Source of the DNA: RGDT01 sp964630925
GTDB taxonomy: Bacteria; Planctomycetota; Planctomycetia; Gemmatales; Gemmataceae
Direction: 5' to 3'
Length of the DNA stretch: 64,000 nt
NCBI GenBank assembly: GCA_964630925.1
Contig: CAZVZK010000029.1
Location: 15,730 to 79,729 of the forward strand
Positions 26,494-32,744 of the stretch are shown one piece after another (position 1 is the stretch's first letter; each line of letters begins with the position of its first letter). Made by a program: the position numbers and the translations under genes. The notes beneath the pieces were generated by a model that worked only from the letters and a program-made list of their open reading frames with translations, did no database searches and was not told the origin of the DNA.

Positions 26494-27159
26494 GTAGGGT
26501 AGGCGGCCAGCGAGGTACTGCACGATTGCAGCCCTTTTCCAACCGCCCCCCTCCGAACCGTGCTTGCGGCTTTCACCGCACACGGCTCTCCAGTTCGCCA
26601 TTCACCGGCTTCGGTCGCTGATGATGGATATCCAGGACGATGTTGGCGTTACGCATCACGCGGACCTTCATGCCCGGACATCCGGCTAACCTGTCCCCCT
26701 TCGCCTTGTGGACGGCTTTCCCGCCCTCTGACTACTACGGGGACTCCGTCCCCATGAGGCTCGCGCCTGTTAGGGGATCTCGCGTTCCGCACGCGGCTGA
26801 CGTATCGAGGATGGTTTAGGCGCCCCTTTCATGCCCTCGCGACGGCTACAGGCCGCCCTGCCACCCCGGAGTGCGTCACGGGCCACCGTCGGTAGAAGTG
26901 GCCCGCCGTGCGGTGGCACCAGGTTTCATCCATCATTCCTGGCCTGATTACTTTACAGATCGGGCATTAGGGTTCAACCAGTGTAGGCTTCGCCATGCCA
27001 TCCGGGCCTCGGCGGGCGCGTCGCTCGATGGCTTCACGCCGCCCCGCCTTCTCGGACATGCTGCTTTCCCCTCCGGCTTTCGCCTTCAGGTGGGTCCGAC
27101 GGCCCAGGTCCAGGGGGGCCGGGTGGCCCACCTCGCACTCTGTCCCTCCCGTGTCACAC
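26494..27159 (-). ncRNA. Group II intron lacking its reverse transcriptase
   Basis: On the minus strand a 666-base unit begins GTGTGACACGGG, a GUGYG-type 5' end at 27159, and ends CCTACCCTAC at 26494. Domain V is a 34-base hairpin at 26555-26588: it begins GAGCCG with the catalytic AGC, has a GAAA-containing tip and ends CGGTTC. Domain VI follows, a stem closing GGGGGGCGG with CCGCCTACCC and leaving a bulged A about 8 bases before the 3' end. The segment CGGAGTCCCCGTAGTAGTC (about 26728-26746) is typical of bacterial group II introns just ahead of the maturase gene. Only the first codons of that gene, MRNANIVLDI, remain (26573-26656, 27 codons), so the RT was deleted. Confidence 0.82.
26573..26656 (-). 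pseudogene. Remnant of intron-encoded reverse transcriptase
   Basis: Twenty-seven codons starting MRNANIVLDIHHQRP, the usual beginning of bacterial group II intron maturases, end with a TGA inside domain V. More than 1 kb of RT and maturase sequence is missing between the start and the 3' ribozyme domains. The remnant cannot encode a functional protein. Confidence 0.65.
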
Positions 27160-27192
27160 GGGGATCAGCCGCGCCGTATTCAGGTATCCTTC

Positions 27193-27233
27193 ACCTGTCA
27201 CGCGACGCACACCGGCGGAAATCCCTGACAGGT
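27193..27233. repeat. Hairpin at left end of element E2 and upstream of the intron
   Basis: ACCTGTCA (27193-27200) and TGACAGGT (27226-27233) form an 8-base-pair stem. The right part, GGAAATCCCTGACAGG, resembles the inner part of the left end of element E1 (GAAATCCCTGTCACT), and downstream similarity continues (GGCGGAGGAAAGGGCC against GCGGAAGAAAAGGCC). It therefore marks the left end of element E2. It also lies 34 bases upstream of the group II intron on the intron's strand. Confidence 0.55.
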
Positions 27234-27298
27234 TATTGGCGGGAATAGGCGGAGGAAAGGGCCTCCCCCAAATGCGGCAATGCCGCGAGGGGAAAGCC

Positions 27299-28726
27299 AT
27301 GTCCAAGATCCGCGACGACACCCACGACGACGACATCCACGACGACGACATCCACGACACCGGCGACACGCCCGCCGGGCCCGAGCCGCCCGCCCCCGGC
27401 CCCCGCCCCATCCACCTGCACTCGCCGGCGCGCGGCCGCCGGCTGGCGCGCAAGGCCGCGCCCGCGCCGGACAGGCCGCCGTCCACGGGGCTGACCTACG
27501 AGCAGCGTCTGCTCGTCCTCGACCTGTGGCGCCGCTCCGGCCTGCCCGCCGGCGACTTCGCGCCGCTGGTCGGGCTGTCGAAGTACACCCTCTACGAGTG
27601 GAAGCGCCGCTTCGAGGCCGACGGCCCGGCGGGGCTGGCGGACAAACCGCGCGGCTCGCCGCAGGGCTCGCGCCTGCCCGAGGTGACGCGGCGCACCATC
27701 GTCATGCTCAAGCAGTCCCACCCCGACTGGGGCTGCCAGCGCATCAGTGACACGCTGCTGCGCGGCCCCGCGCTGTCCGCCAGCCCCGACGCCGTGGCCA
27801 GGGTGCTGCACGAGGCGGGCTACGAGCTGGAGGAGTCGCCCACCCGGCCCCACCCCGACCACCAGAGGCGCTTCGAGCGCGCCCGCCCCAACCAGCTCTG
27901 GCAGACCGACCTGTTCACCTTCGTCCTGAAGAGGCAGAACAGGCGGGTCTACCTCGTGGCGTTCATGGACGACCACAGCCGGTTCATCACCGGCTACGGC
28001 CTGCACGCCAGCCAGTCCACGGCACTCGTCCTGGAGGTGCTGCGCGCGGCCCTGACGAGCCACGGCACGCCCGAGGAGGTCCTCACCGACAACGGCAGCC
28101 AGTACGTCACCTGGCGCGGCAAGAGCGCCTTCAGCAAGGAGCTGGAGCGCCGCGGCATCAGGCAGGTGGTGGCCTCCCCGCGCCGCCCGCAGACGCTGGG
28201 GAAGATCGAGCGGTTCTGGGGCACCCTCTGGCGCGAGTGCGTCGAGGCCGCCGTCTTCCTCGACCTGTCCGACGCCCGCACGCGGATCGGGCACTTCATC
28301 GACCACTACAACCTCCAGCGCCCCCACCAGGGCATCGACGGCGCCGTCCCCGCCGACCGCTTCTTCGGCGCCGCCCCCGCCGTCCTGGCGACCCTGCGCC
28401 AGCGCGTGGCCGCCAACGCGCTGGACCTCGCCCGCCACGGCACGCCGCGCGAGCCGTTCTACCTCACCGGGCAGGTGGGCGGCAGGCCGTTCAGCCTCCA
28501 CGCCGAGGGCGAGCGTGTCTACATGACGGCGGCGGAGGGCCGCAAGGAGATCGACATGGTGCCCCCGGCGGGCACGTCGGCGGCGATGCCGGCGCCGGTG
28601 TGCCCCGAGGGGCGGGTGAGCGACGAGTGGGCGGACCAGGCCGACGAGCCCCAGCCCGAGCCCGGCGTGTCGCCCCTGGACGCGATGTCCCCGCCGGACG
28701 GCGGGGTGAAGGGGGGTGGCCCGTGA
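27299..28726 (+). CDS. IS481-like DDE transposase of element E2
   Basis: A 475-residue transposase. The N-terminus has a short Asp/His tandem repeat (DDDIHDDDIHD). A helix-turn-helix (GLSKYTLYEWKRRFEADG) and a second HTH region (QSHPDWGCQRISDTLL) follow. The catalytic triad lies in QTDLFTFVL, LTDNGSQYVT and GKIERFWGTLW, and the family's HPHQGIDGAVPADRF-like end appears as RPHQGIDGAVPADRFFG. About 100 extra C-terminal residues (LTGQVGGRPFSLHAEGERVYM) extend beyond the core. The start at 27299 follows GAGGGGAAAGCC. Its stop overlaps the GTG start of the next gene by four bases. Confidence 0.88.
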   Translation: MSKIRDDTHDDDIHDDDIHDTGDTPAGPEPPAPGPRPIHLHSPARGRRLARKAAPAPDRPPSTGLTYEQRLLVLDLWRRSGLPAGDFAPLVGLSKYTLYEWKRRFEADGPAGLADKPRGSPQGSRLPEVTRRTIVMLKQSHPDWGCQRISDTLLRGPALSASPDAVARVLHEAGYELEESPTRPHPDHQRRFERARPNQLWQTDLFTFVLKRQNRRVYLVAFMDDHSRFITGYGLHASQSTALVLEVLRAALTSHGTPEEVLTDNGSQYVTWRGKSAFSKELERRGIRQVVASPRRPQTLGKIERFWGTLWRECVEAAVFLDLSDARTRIGHFIDHYNLQRPHQGIDGAVPADRFFGAAPAVLATLRQRVAANALDLARHGTPREPFYLTGQVGGRPFSLHAEGERVYMTAAEGRKEIDMVPPAGTSAAMPAPVCPEGRVSDEWADQADEPQPEPGVSPLDAMSPPDGGVKGGGP

Positions 28727-29175
28727 GCGCCAACGAGGGCATGCCCGCGCGGAGGAGGCGCGGGCCGAAGGTCGATGCCGAGGGCGCCAGCGCGGAGGCG
28801 CGGCGCCTGGCCGCCGTCATCCTGGAGGTGCTGTCCGGCGAGCGCGGCCCCTCCGAGGCCGCCCGCGCCGCCGGCATGTCGTGCGTGCGCTACCTCGCCG
28901 CCGAGTCGCGCGCCCTGCGCGGCCTGCTGACGGCGTGCGAGCCGGCCCGGCGCGGACGCAAGCCGGCGTCCGGCGAGTGCGCCACGCTGCGGGCCGAGGT
29001 CGAGCGTCTGCGCAAGCAGTGCGCCCGCCAGCAGGCCCTCCTCCGCGTCCAGCAGCGTGCGTTGGGTGTCGCCGCCACGCCCGCCGGCAAGAAGAAGAGG
29101 CGCAAGCCGAGGAGGCGCACGCTCAAGCTCATCGACGCCCTGCGCCCCGCCGAGGCCCCGCCGGCGGAGGCGTGA
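28723..29175 (+). CDS. Small HTH/coiled-coil protein of element E2
   Basis: A 150-residue protein translationally coupled to the transposase (GTGA overlap at 28723-28726, preceded by GGGGGG). It has an HTH-like N-terminal half (LAAVILEVLSGERGPSEAAR then AAGMSCVRYLAAES), a coiled coil (TLRAEVERLRKQCARQQALL) and a basic tail (KKKRRKPRRRTLK). This matches the accessory protein of E1 in order and spacing. It is predicted to be a transposition helper that binds DNA. An ATG at 28741 is an alternative start. Confidence 0.75.
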   Translation: MSANEGMPARRRRGPKVDAEGASAEARRLAAVILEVLSGERGPSEAARAAGMSCVRYLAAESRALRGLLTACEPARRGRKPASGECATLRAEVERLRKQCARQQALLRVQQRALGVAATPAGKKKRRKPRRRTLKLIDALRPAEAPPAEA

Positions 29176-29189
29176 GAGGAGATGCGTCT

Positions 29190-29227
29190 CGTGCCCGTCC
29201 GATGGCCGGAGAGGCCGGACGGGCACG
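29190..29227. terminator. Hairpin after element E2 genes
   Basis: CGTGCCCGTCC pairs perfectly with GGACGGGCACG; the interior can form a further GGCC/GGCC pairing. It lies 15 bases after the stop of the HTH gene. There is no T tract. Confidence 0.6.
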
Positions 29228-29345
29228 ATGGCGGGACTTGACGGAAAATGGGCGCCTGCGTTCACCGTCATCGAAAGTCGCCATCCAGATTCACCCCCCG
29301 CCGGATACACTCCGGCGTGACCGGAGGTGCATCCATGACACGCTG
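29228..29345 (+). repeat. Dispersed intergenic repeat, copy 1
   Basis: It shares an ungapped-looking stretch with 36079-36200: GATGGCGG at the start, AAGTCGCCATC in the middle, TAC.CTCCG.CGTG and GTGCATCCA near the end. Copies diverge by roughly a third, judged by eye. Confidence 0.55.
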
Positions 29346-29757
29346 CGGCAGATACGAACGCAGGCCGGCCACCCTCCCCGGCCACCCGGCGGGCCTGGAG
29401 CGGCCCGTCTGTCATGCTTGTATCGGTGATCGTCCGTGTCCGCACCCGCTGTCGGCCATCGACGCCGACAGGCACCCTCGCCTGGGCTGCCCATCAGTAC
29501 CGATGGGCGACACCGGCCGATGTGAAACGGGTATTCGGCGAGGCGGCCAACGGCATCGAGTGGGACGGACAGGACGCGGGCGGCACGCACCTATCGGTCA
29601 AAGTCCGCATCGGCACACATGGGGTGGGTGGCTGCGTTCGGTGGCGGCGAAGGGGACGGCGGTGACGGAGTCCGGCAAGGCGGTGCTTCGCGAGAAGGGG
29701 GTACGTCAACCGCAGACGGCCGCCTCCGCGGGGCGTGGCGCCTGTCGCCCACCCGTG
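29228..29757. other. 530-base gap with degenerate dispersed repeat
   Basis: No convincing gene. From 29228 to about 29345 the sequence aligns with 36079-36200, sharing GAAGTCGCCATC-like and GTGCATCCA blocks with many substitutions. Further right, blocks such as GTATCGGTGAT near 29420 recur near 36520. This looks like decayed repeats rather than a coding region. Confidence 0.5.
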
Positions 29758-31569
29758 TCACCGGCCCGGCTCGTACAGCAGCACGTCATCGAGGAGGCAT
29801 ACCGCGTCCTTCGGGAGCAGGAGGCGGACCTCATTCAGGCTATCCCATTTCTTCGTGTCGAACATCGCCGTCGATTGCGTCCAGCCGTCGCCGCCGGCCT
29901 TCACCTCGGTGTTGACGGCCTTGCCCGTCTTCGTGTCCATCAGGGAGACACGCACCTTGTCCGCCCCGGTGATCTTGTGGCGGAACGTCAGATGGGCCAC
30001 GTCCCCGGCCGGACGCTGGCCCTTGAGGTCGAGCCTGATCCAGGGCAGGCCGTCCGCCTTGTTGACGACGGAGCGGGCGGCCTTCCAGAAGAAGCCCTTC
30101 TCGGGGACGAGGTCGAAGTCGCCGGGCCAGTGCTTCGCCTTGTCGCCGGTGTCGAAGCCGCCGGCGTAGATGATCCGCTTCGGGAACGGGCGCTTCTCGC
30201 CCCTGTCCGCGGCGTCGTAGAGGACCACGTCGTCGACGATCAATTCGGCGTCGGCGTCGGCGTAGAACTGGATGTCGTCGATGCGCTCGTTCTCGGACAG
30301 CGGGCCGCCGGTGCCGTCGGGGCGGCGGGCCTCGGTCATGTCGGCCGTGGCGTGATGCCACCCGCCCTGCGGCAGCTTGTCGATCACGAGGTGGCGGTGG
30401 TAGCCGTTGGTCAGGCTGTAGATCTGGACGCGCAGGGAGTCGGTGTTCTTGATCCAGTAGCGGAAGCCGAGGCGGGTGTTCTTGCCCATCGGCGGGCCGG
30501 GCACGGGGTTGAAGATGACGGCCTTGTACATCTGGCGGGACACCATCAACAGGTCGTCGAAGTCGTGCGTCAGGACGGCGCGGCAGGCGCGTTTGCTGCC
30601 GGGCGGGAGGAGCTTCAGCTCGGGCTTGCCGCTCATCCACCAGAAGCGTTCGATGTCGTTGTCGAAGTCCTCGGCGACGTGGACGCGGTGCGGCATGCCT
30701 CCTTGTTCGACGGGCTTGCGAGGCCTCTTGGCCGGCGGCAGGAGGGAGCCCATGCGTTCGGCGTACCACTTCGCGAACCCCTCCTTCACCGCCGTGACGG
30801 TGCGTGTCGTGCCCTTCGCCTCCAGCGTGGCGAGGCCCTCGTCGAAGGCCAGGGCGACGGCGAGCGCCTCGGCCAAAGGGGGATCCGGCCTGTCCCACAT
30901 CTCGTACAGCGACTGGACGTTCCGGGTGAGGGGGGTGCCGGGGGCGAACACCTTGCGGGAGCCGGCGAGGTCGAGCGTCAGGCCCGCGCATGCCTTCTCG
31001 GCGATGACGACGAGGGGCACGCCGGAGCCCAGGACCTTCTTGCCGGCTGGGGCGTCGAGTTTGAGGTTCTCCTCCAGCAGGATGACGCGGGCGAGGAGCT
31101 TGCCGCCGTCGGCGTCGAGGAGGGCGGCGACGTTGGTCAGCGGGCCGAGGGCGACGAGGGTGACCTTGCCGGGCTGGGCCTTGAGGCGTTCAAGGAGGAA
31201 GGCGGCGGCGGGGAGCTTGTCCGGCTTGGTGGTGCGGTCGAAGATGGGGTCGGGGTGGTAGTGGTACTTCTCCTGGTCGGTGATGGGGCGGCCCGGCTGT
31301 TCGCCGCCGCCGGCGGCGACGCGGACGTGTCGGCGGCCGGTCATGGTGAGGAAGCGGCACAGGAGCATGGCGCGCTTCCTGGTATCCGCTCCGACGGTAG
31401 TGACGCCGCGAACGTCGATCTCGTGACTACCCAGCGCGAGGCCGAGGGCGAAGGCGTCGCCGATGCCGGTGCCGATGTCGGTGTCGATGAGCACGGGGAC
31501 GCGCTCGGCGGCGTTGGCCGGGAGGGCGACGAGGAGGCAGGAGAGGAGCGCGAGGGAGCGGGGGGTCAT
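29758..31569 (-). CDS. Secreted nucleoside hydrolase-like protein with altered active site
   Basis: A 603-residue exported protein. After the signal peptide MTPRSLALLSCLLVALPANA comes an inosine-uridine nucleoside N-ribohydrolase-type domain: VPVLIDTDIGTGIGDAFALG, VTLVALGPLTNVAALL, FAPGTPLTRNVQSLYEMWD. The calcium-binding DxDxGxDD signature is broken: the family's D14 position is Gly37 here. The late active-site His-Asp before PLAVAL is replaced, reading PPLAEALAVALAFD. The C-terminal 320 residues hold two beta-sandwich domains of carbohydrate-binding appearance (VHVAEDFDNDIERFWW; IIYAGGFDTGDKAKHWPGDF), each ending DDVVLY or DDVLLY. It may bind sugar or nucleoside ligands without hydrolysing them. 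Confidence 0.75.
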   Translation of the reverse strand: MTPRSLALLSCLLVALPANAAERVPVLIDTDIGTGIGDAFALGLALGSHEIDVRGVTTVGADTRKRAMLLCRFLTMTGRRHVRVAAGGGEQPGRPITDQEKYHYHPDPIFDRTTKPDKLPAAAFLLERLKAQPGKVTLVALGPLTNVAALLDADGGKLLARVILLEENLKLDAPAGKKVLGSGVPLVVIAEKACAGLTLDLAGSRKVFAPGTPLTRNVQSLYEMWDRPDPPLAEALAVALAFDEGLATLEAKGTTRTVTAVKEGFAKWYAERMGSLLPPAKRPRKPVEQGGMPHRVHVAEDFDNDIERFWWMSGKPELKLLPPGSKRACRAVLTHDFDDLLMVSRQMYKAVIFNPVPGPPMGKNTRLGFRYWIKNTDSLRVQIYSLTNGYHRHLVIDKLPQGGWHHATADMTEARRPDGTGGPLSENERIDDIQFYADADAELIVDDVVLYDAADRGEKRPFPKRIIYAGGFDTGDKAKHWPGDFDLVPEKGFFWKAARSVVNKADGLPWIRLDLKGQRPAGDVAHLTFRHKITGADKVRVSLMDTKTGKAVNTEVKAGGDGWTQSTAMFDTKKWDSLNEVRLLLPKDAVCLLDDVLLYEPGR

Positions 31570-31581
31570 GGCGGGCCTCGG

Positions 31582-32703
31582 TCAGTCGATGGAGAGGACG
31601 TCCCAGCGGGCGGCGAAGCAGAGGATGGCGTCGGCGAGGTCCTTGTGGGCGCCGGCCCACAGGTCGTCGAAGAAGATCCACTGGTCGTAGTACGGGGTAT
31701 CGTCCCACGAGACGTCGAGGCACATCTGGGCGAGGTGCTCCTCGACGTGGATCAAGGATTGCGGGGAGGGCCGTGGCGTGGTGCGGCCTTCCAGCCGGAG
31801 GAGGTCCGCGGAGGCGGCCTCGAGGGCCGTGCCGTAGGGCAGCTCGTTCTGCGCCTGCCCGGGCAGGCGTGCGATCCGGGCGAAGGCGTCACGGAGGAGC
31901 GAGATCCCCGGCGGCTCGCGTCCGTGGTCCTGGCGCCAGTCGGACCACGCGGCCCAGTTGACGGGGTCACTGGGCGCGTCCTGGATGGCCCGCAGGATGG
32001 CGCCCTCCATCGGGTCGGGCGTCCGGGCGCCGGCGAGCATGAGCGCCGGCAGGGCGTGCAGCTCGCCGTGCCAACCCTCGCGCGGCCCCTGACACAGATG
32101 GGCGGCCAGGCCCGGCAAACGCACCCCGTCGATGCGGTAGCCGACGGGCAGGTCGGCGATGGGGTGCTTCGACTCGCGGATCAGCATGGCGAGGTACGTC
32201 GCCCCCGGCCCGCTCCCGCCCGGCTCGATCGGGATCGTCGGGACGCCGGGCGTGAACGGCCGGCCGGGGTGGCCGGGCGGCAGCCGCCAATCCTCATGGA
32301 GAAGGTAGGACGCGAGGCCGGGCGACTCTGCCAGGAAGTGCCCGTCGAAGAAGAAATTCGGCCCGCCCTCGCCGTCATCCTCGTTGAGGAACTGGATGCA
32401 GTGGGGCGAGGTGGACACGATGTCGCCGCCGGGGAATCCCGCTCGGATGGCCTCCAGCACCTCGGCGCCGTCCTCCGGGGCCGGCCGCCCGGCCTCGGTG
32501 GCCCGCGTGAACACCCTGGGGAGGTACCAGCCGTCGCAGCCCAGGACGCCGGCCAGGCGTCGGTCGGCCTCCTCGAAGTCCGCGACGCAGAGGTCGCCCC
32601 AGTGCCGCCGGAACCAGCCGAGGACGGTGTCGTCCTCGAACCGGCGGAGGTACTTCCCCGTCGGCCCGAAGTCCAAGCAGCGGTAAGCGAACCAGACCGG
32701 CAT
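31582..32703 (-). CDS. Repeat-companion (TIGR02996-like) domain protein
   Basis: A 373-residue cytoplasmic protein. The N-terminal 200 residues are unassigned (MPVWFAYRCLDFGPTGKYLR, VADFEEADRRLAGVLG). In the middle, MEGAILRAIQDAPSDPVNWAAWSDWRQDHG matches the pattern of the repeat-companion domain found in hundreds of Gemmata proteins (E..LL.AI...P.D..-.L.YADWL...). The C-terminal part (HVEEHLAQMCLDVSWDDTPYYDQWIFFDDLW) is unassigned. Function is unknown. The stop lies 12 bases before the start of the nucleoside hydrolase-like gene, so the two are probably co-transcribed. Confidence 0.65.
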   Translation of the reverse strand: MPVWFAYRCLDFGPTGKYLRRFEDDTVLGWFRRHWGDLCVADFEEADRRLAGVLGCDGWYLPRVFTRATEAGRPAPEDGAEVLEAIRAGFPGGDIVSTSPHCIQFLNEDDGEGGPNFFFDGHFLAESPGLASYLLHEDWRLPPGHPGRPFTPGVPTIPIEPGGSGPGATYLAMLIRESKHPIADLPVGYRIDGVRLPGLAAHLCQGPREGWHGELHALPALMLAGARTPDPMEGAILRAIQDAPSDPVNWAAWSDWRQDHGREPPGISLLRDAFARIARLPGQAQNELPYGTALEAASADLLRLEGRTTPRPSPQSLIHVEEHLAQMCLDVSWDDTPYYDQWIFFDDLWAGAHKDLADAILCFAARWDVLSID

Positions 32704-32744
32704 TGTGTCACTCCAGACGCGCTCCGCTGCGCGTCGCGGCTACC

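Larger units (their letters stand above)
27206..29227 (+). mobile_element. Insertion element E2, related to E1; right end uncertain
   Basis: The element carries a DDE transposase followed by a small HTH protein, the reverse of the gene order in E1. The left end shares about 40 bases of interrupted similarity with E1. I could not find a convincing right inverted repeat. The right limit given is the end of the hairpin after the last gene, because the sequence beyond it (from 29228) is a dispersed repeat also found at 36079 without the element. Confidence 0.6.

Noticed and set aside
26319..26576. N-terminal extension of HEAT-like protein B into the intron
   Set aside because: The upstream codons (MKAASTVRRGAVGKG...) read the 3' domains of the group II intron, and a signal peptide begins at 26318.
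29236..29260. Possible right inverted repeat of element E2 (ACTTGACGGAAAATGG...TGCG)
   Set aside because: It looked like the complement of the left end, but the same stretch is part of a dispersed repeat also found at 36079-36200 without any element, so it cannot define the right end.
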